From contig OX044367.1 of assembly GCA_943846785.1 (NCBI GenBank), positions 682,001 through 746,000 on the forward strand: DNA of 64,000 bases, given 5' to 3'. Each line of letters starts with the position of its first letter. The first letter of the stretch is position 1. Shown here piece after piece: positions 9,100 through 17,349 of the stretch. A model generated the notes under the pieces. It made no database searches. It was not told the DNA's origin and saw only the letters and a list, made by a program, of their open reading frames with translations. Position numbers and translations under genes: made by a program. This stretch comes from SCGC-AAA076-P13 sp905478035. Lineage in GTDB: Bacteria; Pseudomonadota; Gammaproteobacteria; Magnimaribacterales; D2472.

Positions 9100-10256
9100 A
9101 TTTACATGAATTTCAAGGCAAAGCTTTATTTGCAGAATATGACTTACCTGTTTCCAACGGAAAGGTTATTTATGATGCAGAAGATGCATTAAAAGCTTGT
9201 AGAGATATAGGTGGTTCTAAATGGGTCGTTAAAGCCCAAGTTCATGCAGGTGGTAGAGGTAAATCTGGAGGCGTGAAGCTTGTTGATACACCTGATGAAG
9301 CAATTGAATTTTCTAAAAATTGGTTAGGAAAAAGACTAGTTACCTATCAGACAGATAGCAAGGGACAGTTAGTTAACTCAATCCTTATTGAAGAATGTAC
9401 AGATATAGCTAATGAACTATATCTGAGTGCTGTAATAGATAGAGACTCTCAAAGAGTAGTGTTTATTGGATCTAGTGAAGGTGGGGTTAACATAGAAGAA
9501 GTTGCAAAAAATACTCCAGATAAAATAATCTATGAAGCAATAGATCCCCTATGTGGTGCTCAGGGATTCCAAGCAAGGAAAATAGCAAAAGTTTTGAAGC
9601 TAGATGCAGTTCAAACTAAACAGTTCACCCCGATGCTTAAGAATTTAATGAAGCTTTTTGTTGAGAAAGATCTTAGTCTGCTTGAAATAAATCCGCTTGT
9701 AATAACAAGTGGAGGTAATCTCCATTGTTTGGATGCAAAAATTAATATAGATACTAATGCAATATACAGACAACCTGACATTGCTGAAATGCATGACCCA
9801 TCTCAAGAAGACCCTAGAGAATCTGAAGCAGCTAAAAATGATTTAAGTTATGTTTCCCTAGATGGAAATATAGGATGTATGGTTAATGGCGCAGGTTTAG
9901 CAATGGGAACAATGGATACTATTAAATATTTTGGTGGAAATCCTGCAAATTTCCTTGATGTTGGTGGGACAGCAACTCAAGAAAGAGTGTCTAAGGCATT
10001 TAAAATAATTTTAGATGACCCTGAAGTAAAAGTAGTTTTAGTTAATATTTTTGGAGGCATCGTTAGGTGCGATCTTATTGCTGAGGGTGTTATAGCTGCC
10101 ATTGAAGAAGTGGGAGTTGAGATACCAGTAGTTGTAAGGCTTGAGGGTAACAATGCTGACTTGGGATCTGAAATCCTATCAAAAGCAGATATAAAAATTG
10201 AGAGTATTAATAATCTTGGCGATGCTGCCAGAAAAGCTGTGGAACTTGCAAAATGA
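9096..10256 (+). CDS. sucC: Succinyl-CoA synthetase beta subunit
   Basis: Beta chain of the ADP- or GDP-forming ligase that makes succinyl-CoA/succinate interconversion yield a nucleoside triphosphate. The N-terminal ATP-grasp region begins MNLHEFQGKALFAEY, contains VKAQVHAGGRGKSGGVKL and later NFLDVGGTATQERV and VNIFGGIVRCD, which are hallmark segments. The length of 386 aa is standard. ATG 9096 overlaps the lpd stop, and the sucC stop overlaps sucD, so lpd-sucC-sucD are tightly coupled. Confidence 0.96.
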   Translation: MNLHEFQGKALFAEYDLPVSNGKVIYDAEDALKACRDIGGSKWVVKAQVHAGGRGKSGGVKLVDTPDEAIEFSKNWLGKRLVTYQTDSKGQLVNSILIEECTDIANELYLSAVIDRDSQRVVFIGSSEGGVNIEEVAKNTPDKIIYEAIDPLCGAQGFQARKIAKVLKLDAVQTKQFTPMLKNLMKLFVEKDLSLLEINPLVITSGGNLHCLDAKINIDTNAIYRQPDIAEMHDPSQEDPRESEAAKNDLSYVSLDGNIGCMVNGAGLAMGTMDTIKYFGGNPANFLDVGGTATQERVSKAFKIILDDPEVKVVLVNIFGGIVRCDLIAEGVIAAIEEVGVEIPVVVRLEGNNADLGSEILSKADIKIESINNLGDAARKAVELAK

Positions 10257-11125
10257 GTATTTTAGTAAATAAAGAAACAAGAGTAATAGTTCAGGGGTTC
10301 ACAGGATCACAGGCCACCCTTCATTCAGAACAAGCTATTGAATATGGTACAAACATAGTTGGAGGTATTACTCCTGGAAAGGGAGGCCAAACTCATCTTG
10401 GCCAACCAGTTTTTGATACTATGGAAGAGGCTAAAAAGGCTGTGAATCCAAATGCCTCATTGATATTTGTTCCTGCACCTTTTTGTAAAGATTCTATTTT
10501 AGAAGCAGCTGAATCCGGCATTGAATTAATTATATGCATCACAGAAGGAGTGCCAACTTTGGATATGCTTGATGTTAAAAAAAGAGTAGATGAGCTTGGA
10601 GTTACCCTTATTGGGCCAAACTGTCCTGGAGTTATCACTCCAGGTGAAGCAAAGCTAGGAATTATGCCAGCAAGTATTCATATGCCAGGAACGGTAGGAA
10701 TCATTTCAAGATCTGGAACATTAACCTATGAAGCAGTTAAACAGACTACCGATCTTGGATTAGGTCAGAGTAGCTGTGTTGGTATTGGTGGTGATCCAAT
10801 ACCTGGGTCTTCATTTATTGATATTCTAAAATTATTTGAAAATGATGAACAAACTAAAGCTATAGTCATGGTTGGGGAGATTGGAGGAACTGCTGAAGAG
10901 GATGCAGCAGAATATATTAAAAATCATATTTCAAAACCAGTTATTTCATATATAGCAGGACAAACTGCACCGGCTGGAAAAAGAATGGGTCATGCAGGTG
11001 CTATCATAGCTGGCGGCAAAGGAACTGCTGCGGATAAAATAGCAAAATTAAAAGAGTGTGGTGTCCATATCGCTGATAATTTAGTTGAAATTGGAGCCAA
11101 AGTAGCTGAAGTTATAAATAGTTAA
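10253..11125 (+). CDS. sucD: Succinyl-CoA synthetase alpha subunit
   Basis: CoA-binding alpha chain of succinyl-CoA synthetase. The N-terminal Rossmann fold begins with VIVQGFTGSQATLHSEQA and GGITPGKGGQTHLG. The phosphorylated active-site histidine is in GHAGAIIAGGKGTA near residue 245. The length of 290 aa is typical. It overlaps sucC by four bases (ATGA) and is the last recognisable gene of the TCA cluster. Confidence 0.96.
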   Translation: MSILVNKETRVIVQGFTGSQATLHSEQAIEYGTNIVGGITPGKGGQTHLGQPVFDTMEEAKKAVNPNASLIFVPAPFCKDSILEAAESGIELIICITEGVPTLDMLDVKKRVDELGVTLIGPNCPGVITPGEAKLGIMPASIHMPGTVGIISRSGTLTYEAVKQTTDLGLGQSSCVGIGGDPIPGSSFIDILKLFENDEQTKAIVMVGEIGGTAEEDAAEYIKNHISKPVISYIAGQTAPAGKRMGHAGAIIAGGKGTAADKIAKLKECGVHIADNLVEIGAKVAEVINS

Positions 11126-11151
11126 GCTATATCAGTAATTGAGATTTTTAA

Positions 11152-11559
11152 ATGAATAGCAAGATTATAGAGGGCAAAGCTTTTTCTTGTTTTTTGCATC
11201 AGCCTGATATCAAATCTAACCCTCAATGGTCACTCAGATTAGTCCCCTCTGAAATCGAACAACAAAGATTTAAGAAATCTGGCTATAAAATGAATATGGA
11301 ATTCATAGATAATTCTGAATATGGTATGTCTGTTCTTTTAAGAAGAAAGGTGAAACATATGGACGATGTATTAGAAAAGCCATTATTATTTGATATAAAA
11401 AAACAGCCTTTAGAATTATTTGATGAGCTTCCAGACGGTTCAAATGTGATGGTTAAATACAGTGAATGGGAGGGAGTTTCTAAATTAGATAATATGCTTC
11501 ACAAAGGCTTAGATTTAATAGCAGTTATCTTATTAGACAAGGCACCAAAGCTTTTTTAA
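11152..11559 (+). CDS. Small protein resembling T7 gp2.5-type ssDNA-binding proteins
   Basis: I do not recognise this 135-aa protein with certainty. The layout resembles the phage gp2.5/SSB-like OB-fold family: an N-terminal IIEGKAFSCFLHQPD strand, a WSLRLVP strand, an FKKSGYKM turn, then KPLLFDIKKQPLELFDELPDGSNVMVKY, which matches the family pattern 'P-x-V-x-D-x-x-x-x-P ... I-G-x-G-S-x-V-x-V-x-(Y/F)', and a final GLDLIAVILLDKA strand. Those parallels are from memory, not a search. It begins 26 bases after sucD, has no signal peptide or membrane segment, and its stop overlaps the stop of the convergent MATE gene. It lacks the very acidic C-terminal tail of gp2.5; the end is KAPKLF. Confidence 0.5.
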   Translation: MNSKIIEGKAFSCFLHQPDIKSNPQWSLRLVPSEIEQQRFKKSGYKMNMEFIDNSEYGMSVLLRRKVKHMDDVLEKPLLFDIKKQPLELFDELPDGSNVMVKYSEWEGVSKLDNMLHKGLDLIAVILLDKAPKLF

Positions 11560-12914
11560 AAACTTTTAATCCTAAGAAATTTTTTAATAATCCAATTCAA
11601 TCTTATTATTGATAAGAAAGAAAATATTGTTAAGCCTATAATCATTCCATACCACATTCCAGCTGCACCTAGAGGTTGACTAACACCTACTGTGGTTAAG
11701 TAATATCCCATAGGCATTGCAAAGATCCAATATGAAATGAACAATAGAACCATTGGTATAAATGTATCTTTAAATCCTCTTAAGCTTCCCAGAGCTCCCA
11801 TCTGAATTCCATCAGGTAACTGAAATACTGCAGCAAATATTAATAGACTTACTGCAAGATCAAATACCAACGGATCAACTGTATATATACTAACAATGAA
11901 TTCTCTAAATATTAAAATTACTATGCTATTCAAAAGAGCTGTAAGCATACACATATATATTGTTGAATATGAGGCAACCTTAGCTTGTTTTGGATTATTT
12001 TCACCAATTAAATTTCCAACTCTTGTTGCTGCTGCAAGCCCAATAGATAAAGGGACCATAAAAAACAAGCTAGCTATGTTGATAGCTATAGAGTGACTTG
12101 CAACTATAGTTTCACCCAATGTTCCTAGTATTATCGCTGCACCAGAAAACATACTAAGTTCTATAAAAATTCCTAATCCAATAGGAAAACCAAGTTTAAA
12201 AACTTCTTTTGTTGTAGATGCTGTAGGTGGAGAGAATTGCTTAAAAGGTTTAGTTTTTTGATAACTTTTTGATAGAGCAATATAAATAAACAATGTAACC
12301 ATCATTACAAATGAAACAATGGTGGTTGCAATACCGCAACCAACACCACCAAGCTTTGGAGCTCCCATCCACCCATAAACAAACATTAAATCTAAAGGTA
12401 TATTTATAAGCATGCCAACTGCAGCTATACAAAAAACTGGTATCGTTAATGTCATTCCTTCGCTATAACATCTTAAGCAAGTAAAAACAGTTATAAATGT
12501 GAAGCCAAGAGCTACAGCTTTCAAATAGCTTATTGATATATCAGTTATGCTTTTTTCAATAGGTAAAAAATTTAAAATTAGATCCATATTCATAAATAAC
12601 AAACCAATAAGAATTCCAAGGGCAAGGGCTATCCATAGTATTTCTCTAAGCTTTTGACCTATTTCATTAAACTTTTTTGCTCCGTAGAGTTGGGCAACTA
12701 TTGGAGTAACTGAAAAAATAACTCCCGATACAAACATCCAGATAGTTGTAGAAAACGCATTACCAACTGCAAGACCAGCAAGATCACTAGAGCTTGCTCT
12801 TCCTGCAATGATTGTGTCAGTTGCACCCATCAACATATAGGATAGCTGTGATCCAAATATAGGTACTCCAATCTTAATAAGTTGCCTAAATTCAGAAATA
12901 TATTTATTAATCAA
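11556..12914 (-). CDS. MATE family multidrug/sodium antiporter
   Basis: Inner-membrane exporter of the MATE (NorM-like) family, 452 aa with about twelve hydrophobic segments in two homologous halves. The first half begins with the typical IGVPIFGSQLSYMLMGATDTIIAGRAS and the second with LGFPIGLGIFIELSMFSGAAI. Members export cationic drugs in exchange for Na+ or H+; the substrate here cannot be read from the sequence. The start is TTG at 12914. Its 3' end overlaps the preceding plus-strand gene by four bases. The divergent acyltransferase gene begins about 70 bases away. Confidence 0.88.
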   Translation of the reverse strand: MINKYISEFRQLIKIGVPIFGSQLSYMLMGATDTIIAGRASSSDLAGLAVGNAFSTTIWMFVSGVIFSVTPIVAQLYGAKKFNEIGQKLREILWIALALGILIGLLFMNMDLILNFLPIEKSITDISISYLKAVALGFTFITVFTCLRCYSEGMTLTIPVFCIAAVGMLINIPLDLMFVYGWMGAPKLGGVGCGIATTIVSFVMMVTLFIYIALSKSYQKTKPFKQFSPPTASTTKEVFKLGFPIGLGIFIELSMFSGAAIILGTLGETIVASHSIAINIASLFFMVPLSIGLAAATRVGNLIGENNPKQAKVASYSTIYMCMLTALLNSIVILIFREFIVSIYTVDPLVFDLAVSLLIFAAVFQLPDGIQMGALGSLRGFKDTFIPMVLLFISYWIFAMPMGYYLTTVGVSQPLGAAGMWYGMIIGLTIFSFLSIIRLNWIIKKFLRIKSF

Positions 12915-12981
12915 TTTTTTTTAACAGTAATTATTTTTTCGCTACTTTATCATATTAAAATAAGTTAACTAGGAGAATATA

Positions 12982-13701
12982 ATCAGAAAAGATAATAGGC
13001 CATATTGGATTAAAAAAGTTGCAACAAGACTTATTAAAATTTACGTAAACCATTTTTTAAAACCTCAATTTTTATATTTAGGTAAAGGCGGAGCATACTT
13101 TAAACCAAAGTATATAAGTGTTTTTGGCAATAATGTTTCCCTAGATGATTATCCAACACTTATTGGTGCAAGCGATGCATATATTCAATTTACATCATGG
13201 AATATTGGAGAGTGTAAGGGCGAAATAAAGATTGGTAAATATTCACTTATAACACCAGGAGTAAGGATCATGGCTGCTGAAAGTATTGTTATTGGTGATG
13301 CTTGCATGATTGCTCATGGAGTTTATATATCTGATGCTGATTGGCATGGCATTTATGATAGAGCTGAGCCAGTTGGAAAAACAAAACCAGTTGTTATTAA
13401 AGATAATGTCTGGATAGGTGATAGCGCAATAATATGTAAAGGTGTAACTATAGGCAATAACAGTATTATTGGGGCAGGGGCAGTTGTTACAAAAAATGTT
13501 CCACCGAATTCAGTTTTTGCAGGCAATCCTGCTCAATTAGTTAAAGAACTTGATGATGTTGAATTTAATACCAGAGCAAATTTCTTAGAGGACCCAATAA
13601 AACTGGCTAAAGACTTCGATGCATTAGATAAATACACTCTCGGAAATAATTCATTTATTGGATGGATTATAAGCTTAATTAATCCAAATGATTCTCATTG
13701 A
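12982..13701 (+). CDS. Hexapeptide-repeat acyltransferase, non-ATG/GTG/TTG start
   Basis: Left-handed beta-helix O-acetyltransferase of the WbbJ/LacA/maltose-acetyltransferase group, which acetylates sugars. Hexapeptide repeats run through the protein, with VVIKDNVWIGDSAIICKG and IIGAGAVVTKNVPPNSVFAGNPA near the C-terminal part; the HGVYISDADWHG segment holds the likely catalytic His. The first in-frame ATG is at 13270, but the coding frame stays open with clear protein character up to a TAG at about 12970. A strong AGGAG at 12971-12975 is followed by ATA at 12979 and ATC at 12982; no ATG, GTG or TTG occurs in frame before 13270. I put the start at ATC 12982 (six-base spacing), giving about 239 aa. 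Confidence 0.75.
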   Translation: MRKDNRPYWIKKVATRLIKIYVNHFLKPQFLYLGKGGAYFKPKYISVFGNNVSLDDYPTLIGASDAYIQFTSWNIGECKGEIKIGKYSLITPGVRIMAAESIVIGDACMIAHGVYISDADWHGIYDRAEPVGKTKPVVIKDNVWIGDSAIICKGVTIGNNSIIGAGAVVTKNVPPNSVFAGNPAQLVKELDDVEFNTRANFLEDPIKLAKDFDALDKYTLGNNSFIGWIISLINPNDSH

Positions 13702-13703
13702 AT

Positions 13704-14753
13704 ATGAAAATTGTTGTTGATGAGAAAATCAAACTCTTTTCTAATATTGTTAATGAATTAGGTTGTTTTGAAAATATAGAATTTATTTATATAAATAGTA
13801 AAGAAATTGATAACAACATATTAATTGATGCGGATGCACTTTTTATTAGATCAACCACTATCGTTAATGAAAGTCTTTTAAAAAATACAAGAGTTAAGTT
13901 AGTTGGATCAGCAACAGCAGGCCTTGATCATCTTGATACTAATTACCTTCATTCAGAAGAGATAAAATGGTTTTATTCTCCAGGGTGTAATTCTAGCTCA
14001 GTTGTTCATTATGTTTTAGCTGCAATTGCCCATTTGGATAAGATCAATATAATTTCAAAAGAGTCAAATACAATTGGAATTATTGGCTGTGGGAGTATTG
14101 GTAGCAAGCTCCATTTAGTATTAAATAAATTAAATATCAAAAGTATTGTTTGTGATCCATATCTTAAGTTTAATCATCTTTCTTCCATTGAAGAGGTTGA
14201 GAAATGTGAATTAATTTCAATACACACACCATTATCTTTTGAAGGCTCTCATCCTACTTTTGATATGATCAATAAACTTTTTTTCGATCGATCGAATGTT
14301 AAAACACTCATAAACACGTCAAGAGGATCTATAGTTAATGAAAATGATTTATTAAAACTTGAACATATTAATTACGTAGCTGATGTTTGGGCTAATGAAC
14401 CTAGCCCAAACTCAGATATTATAGATAATGCAATCATAGCTACGCCTCACATTGCAGGACATAGTCATGAAGGGAAGGTCAATGGTACTTTAAATTTATT
14501 ACTTGAACTTAATAAGTATTTAAATATTAATGATGAAAGTTTTAAGAAAAATAATGAATCTATACTGAATTTTAGAAAAAAAGATTATTTGAGTATAGAT
14601 GAGGTAACCTTAAATGATTTTAGTAATTCATATAATATTATTAGTGAGTCAATAAATTTTAAGAATTTAAGCAAAATGTCAGGTAAATCTCTACAAGCTG
14701 GTGAATTCAATGAAATCAGAGCAAAACATGAAAAAAGGCATGACATTATCTAA
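13704..14753 (+). CDS. pdxB: Erythronate-4-phosphate dehydrogenase
   Basis: NAD-dependent enzyme of the DXP-dependent vitamin B6 (pyridoxal phosphate) pathway, oxidising 4-phosphoerythronate. Family features are the KIVVDEKI start, DADALFIRSTTIVNESLL, VGSATAGLDHLD, the SPGCNSSSVVHYV stretch, the NAD-binding IGIIGCGSIGSKL (about 123-135), the TSRGSIVNE and PHIAGHSHEGKVNGT motifs of D-2-hydroxyacid dehydrogenases, and a C-terminal PdxB dimer domain ending with GEFNEIRAKHEKRHD. I chose ATG 13704 over the TTG at 13698 that overlaps the previous gene. The 349-aa length is slightly short for PdxB but the C-terminal domain is complete. Confidence 0.9.
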   Translation: MKIVVDEKIKLFSNIVNELGCFENIEFIYINSKEIDNNILIDADALFIRSTTIVNESLLKNTRVKLVGSATAGLDHLDTNYLHSEEIKWFYSPGCNSSSVVHYVLAAIAHLDKINIISKESNTIGIIGCGSIGSKLHLVLNKLNIKSIVCDPYLKFNHLSSIEEVEKCELISIHTPLSFEGSHPTFDMINKLFFDRSNVKTLINTSRGSIVNENDLLKLEHINYVADVWANEPSPNSDIIDNAIIATPHIAGHSHEGKVNGTLNLLLELNKYLNINDESFKKNNESILNFRKKDYLSIDEVTLNDFSNSYNIISESINFKNLSKMSGKSLQAGEFNEIRAKHEKRHDII

Positions 14754-14834
14754 TCTGCTCTAAAAAAATGCATATTTTATCCCTTAATTAATGGGTTTCT
14801 ATAGAAATATATATTTTATATATATATAATTCAT

Positions 14835-14854
14835 ATCTTAAGTAATCTTAAGTC
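14835..14854 (+). repeat. Tandem 10-bp repeat upstream of the sigma-54 promoter
   Basis: ATCTTAAGTA is followed directly by ATCTTAAGTC, so two CTTAAG palindromes sit exactly ten bases (about one helical turn) apart. They lie 27-46 bases before the -24 element at 14881. The position and spacing would suit a regulator binding site, but enhancer sites for sigma-54 activators are often further upstream, so the role is inference. Confidence 0.4.
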
Positions 14855-14880
14855 CAAACCATTTACGCACTCTACAAATT

Positions 14881-14896
14881 TGGCACTTAAATTGCA
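14881..14896 (+). promoter_or_regulatory. Sigma-54 (RpoN) promoter, -24/-12
   Basis: The sequence TGGCAC-N5-TTGCA matches the sigma-54 consensus with exact spacing: GG of the -24 box and GC of the -12 box are ten bases apart. Transcription would begin near 14907, leaving a leader of about 33 bases before the ATG at 14940, which has an AGGGG ribosome-binding site at 14927-14931. An eleven-base match of this kind is very unlikely by chance in DNA this rich in A+T. It implies that the organism encodes RpoN and a bEBP-type activator; neither is in the window. Confidence 0.75.
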
Positions 14897-14939
14897 TATA
14901 GTTTATATATACATTTTTATATTTTTAGGGGTAATCGTA

Positions 14940-15347
14940 ATGAATTCAGCAAAAGTTAATGATAGATCAAAGAAAATTGCAAGAAAGTTAATAAAAAGGG
15001 TGCTTAGCACTTCAATTGAAAATCCAGATAACCCTGAGTCGATAGCTTTTTTTCAGGCTGATACTTATAGGTTTTATTTTTTAATGAGCTTCATGTGGGA
15101 ATTCTTTGAAGGAAATGAAATTTCTCAAGAATATGCAATCTCTCTTGTACCAAGAAAGTTTGCATCTAGAATCAAGAGACTTCAAGTATTAAAACAAGCA
15201 GTTCAACTTGGCTTCATATATGAGCAATCATCTGAAGTTGATAAAAGAAGACGAATATATGCTCCAACGGAAATTCTTCTAAAGGATTTTCTTGCCTATG
15301 CTGAGAATACTGCTGTTGTTGTTGAGAACAAATACATAAATATATAA
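14940..15347 (+). CDS. Small winged-helix-like protein under sigma-54 promoter
   Basis: Unrecognised 135-aa basic protein. Helical segments fill residues 1-90 and include a PRKFASRIKRLQVLKQAVQLGF stretch (helix-turn-helix-like), followed by VDKRRRIYAPTEILLKDFL, which resembles the wing-plus-helix of MarR-type regulators (D-K-R-x-x-x-x-x-P-T). I infer a DNA-binding regulator, but no family is certain. ATG 14940 is favoured over an upstream in-frame TTG at 14880, because the TTG lies inside the sigma-54 promoter and the added residues would be an odd hydrophobic stretch. AGGGG lies eight bases before the ATG. It is the sole gene between pdxB and msrB. Confidence 0.7.
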   Translation: MNSAKVNDRSKKIARKLIKRVLSTSIENPDNPESIAFFQADTYRFYFLMSFMWEFFEGNEISQEYAISLVPRKFASRIKRLQVLKQAVQLGFIYEQSSEVDKRRRIYAPTEILLKDFLAYAENTAVVVENKYINI

Positions 15348-15401
15348 TTTGAAATCAATTTAATCCTACCTATATCTATAGTTGTTCATTACAATTATCA
15401 G

Positions 15402-15791
15402 ATGACTGAAAATCAAGATAATAATTATTGGAAAAAAAAACTTTCTGAGGAAAGTTATAGAGTTACCAGAGAATCAGGAACCGAAAGCCCATTTACTGGT
15501 AAGTATTGGGATTTTGATGAGTCTGGTATTTATCACTGCATTTGCTGTAATACCCAACTCTTTGAGTCTGATACAAAATTTGATGCTGGTTGCGGTTGGC
15601 CAAGTTTTTTTATTCCAATGGATCAATCCTCCATTGAGGAAGTAAATGATAATTCCCATGGCATGTCTAGAACAGAAGTTAAATGCAAAAATTGTGATGC
15701 GCATTTAGGTCATGTGTTCAATGATGGCCCAGAACCAACAGGCCTAAGATATTGCATTAATTCAGCATCAATTGATTTTGATAAAAAATAA
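15402..15791 (+). CDS. msrB: Peptide-methionine (R)-S-oxide reductase
   Basis: Repairs oxidised methionine (R-sulfoxide) in proteins. The 129-aa protein has both zinc-binding CxxC pairs (C46-C49 and C95-C98), the GCGWPSF motif and the RYCINSASIDF motif with the catalytic cysteine C118. C64 in GCGWP could be the resolving cysteine. It is cytoplasmic, as there is no signal peptide. It lies eight bases upstream of murJ and may be co-transcribed with it. Confidence 0.95.
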   Translation: MTENQDNNYWKKKLSEESYRVTRESGTESPFTGKYWDFDESGIYHCICCNTQLFESDTKFDAGCGWPSFFIPMDQSSIEEVNDNSHGMSRTEVKCKNCDAHLGHVFNDGPEPTGLRYCINSASIDFDKK

Positions 15792-15799
15792 AATCAATC

Positions 15800-17347
15800 A
15801 TGCTCTCAACCAAGAATTCATTTTTTAAATCATTAAAAAAAGTTGGTTTATGGACTGGCCTCTCAAGAATTTTTGGTCTTATTAGAGATATCTCAACAAC
15901 AAGCCTTCTTGGAGCTTCTGTATTCCATGATATTTTTGTTGTAACTTTAAAAATTCCAAACCTTTTCAGAAGATTTTTTGCAGAGGGGGCTTTCAATCAG
16001 GCGTTTATTCCTGTCTATAGCGACTTTTATCGTGCAAATGATGAAAAAGCTACTAAGGAATTCTTAAATGCCTTAGCTGGCTCTTTTTTAAGCATCTTAT
16101 TTCTTATTACAATAATCGTTCTTTTAATAACTCCTATATTCATACTAATTTTTGCGCCTGGCTTTTATTTTGATGATTTTAAAAGAGAGGTAGCTATAAA
16201 TGTTTTGCAAATAATGTTCCCTTATCTTGGTTTAATTTCATTAGTTGCTTTTGCTGGCGGTATTCAAAATACTCATGAAAGATTTTCATTACCAGCAGCG
16301 ACGCCTATAGTCTTTAATTTATGTTTAATTTTGGCTGCTTTGGTGATTGCACCTCGCTTCGAGATGCCTATTTATGCATTGGCATGGGGTGTTTTATTAG
16401 CAGGAGTAATTCAGCTATTGATTCAATTGTTTCCTTTAAATGCTATCAACAGATTGCCAGTACCCAAATTAAATTTTTCAAACAAAGGTTCGCAAAAAGT
16501 TTTTAAATTAATGGTTCCTGCGATCTTTGCTGGTGGAATTATTCAGATAAATCTCTTAATCGACACAATTTTTGCATCGCTTTTACAAACTGGAAGCCCA
16601 ACCTGGTTATATGTTTCAGATAGATTAATTCAGCTTCCTATGGGTTTATTTGCTATAGCAATCGGAACTGTCTTATTGCCCACTCTTTCAAAAATAAATA
16701 TTGATACTAATTTAAATGAATTTATTCATCAGGTTAAAAAAGGTCAAAGATTTGTTATCTTTATCGGGATCCCATCCTTTATTGGGCTTGCAATTTGTGC
16801 AAATGATATTTTAAGTACTGTTTTTTTACGAGGTGAGTTCTATCAAGATGATGTAAATCAATCCTCTAAAAGTTTGGTTGCATTTTCAATTGGACTTCCC
16901 TTTTTTATGTTGATGAAAGTTCTGACTCCTGCATTTTTTGCAAGAAAAGATACTAAAACACCCATGTATATTGCCTTATTATCTTTATTTCTCAATGCAT
17001 CGTTAAATTATATTCTTGCATTTAAATTAGGATATGGGCATGTTGGCTTAGCTATAGGTAGCTCCATATCTGCAATCATAAGTGTTTTAGTAATGGAGTA
17101 TATTCTTATGAAACAAAGCATAGTTAAAATTGAAAATCCGTTAAATAGATTCAATGTATCCATTTTGTTATCATCAATATTTTTAATAGTATTTCTTTTA
17201 GCTTTTTCAGCAATTATTAATTTTGAAGTACTTACGCAACTAGAAAAATTTTTCTATCTTGGATTAGAGGTTTGTATTTCAATTATTATCTATTTTGGTA
17301 TTAGTAGAATTATTAATGGTAAGGATGTAAAAGGATTTTTTAGTTAA
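15800..17347 (+). CDS. murJ: Lipid II flippase MurJ
   Basis: Inner-membrane flippase that moves lipid II to the periplasm for peptidoglycan synthesis. The 515-aa protein has about fourteen hydrophobic helices. Family motifs include LSRIFGLIRDI near the start, PNLFRRFFAEGAFNQAFIPVY, and the AFFARKDTKTPMY stretch in the second half. The murJ-ribF-ileS-lspA-ispH order that follows is a classic gammaproteobacterial arrangement. Two bases separate its stop from the ribF start. Confidence 0.95.
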   Translation: MLSTKNSFFKSLKKVGLWTGLSRIFGLIRDISTTSLLGASVFHDIFVVTLKIPNLFRRFFAEGAFNQAFIPVYSDFYRANDEKATKEFLNALAGSFLSILFLITIIVLLITPIFILIFAPGFYFDDFKREVAINVLQIMFPYLGLISLVAFAGGIQNTHERFSLPAATPIVFNLCLILAALVIAPRFEMPIYALAWGVLLAGVIQLLIQLFPLNAINRLPVPKLNFSNKGSQKVFKLMVPAIFAGGIIQINLLIDTIFASLLQTGSPTWLYVSDRLIQLPMGLFAIAIGTVLLPTLSKINIDTNLNEFIHQVKKGQRFVIFIGIPSFIGLAICANDILSTVFLRGEFYQDDVNQSSKSLVAFSIGLPFFMLMKVLTPAFFARKDTKTPMYIALLSLFLNASLNYILAFKLGYGHVGLAIGSSISAIISVLVMEYILMKQSIVKIENPLNRFNVSILLSSIFLIVFLLAFSAIINFEVLTQLEKFFYLGLEVCISIIIYFGISRIINGKDVKGFFS

Positions 17348-17349
17348 TT

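Noticed and set aside
13270..13701. Acyltransferase beginning at ATG 13270
   Set aside because: This would cut off about 96 codons of hexapeptide-type sequence and has no ribosome-binding site; the frame stays open to the AGGAG at 12971.
14754..14834. Terminator after pdxB (CCC...GGG around 14780-14795)
   Set aside because: Only three G-C pairs are possible and the remaining stem is mismatched, so a terminator cannot be supported.
14880..14939. Extension of the 14940 gene from TTG 14880
   Set aside because: The TTG lies within the sigma-54 promoter and the added residues form an unrelated hydrophobic stretch; AGGGG marks ATG 14940.
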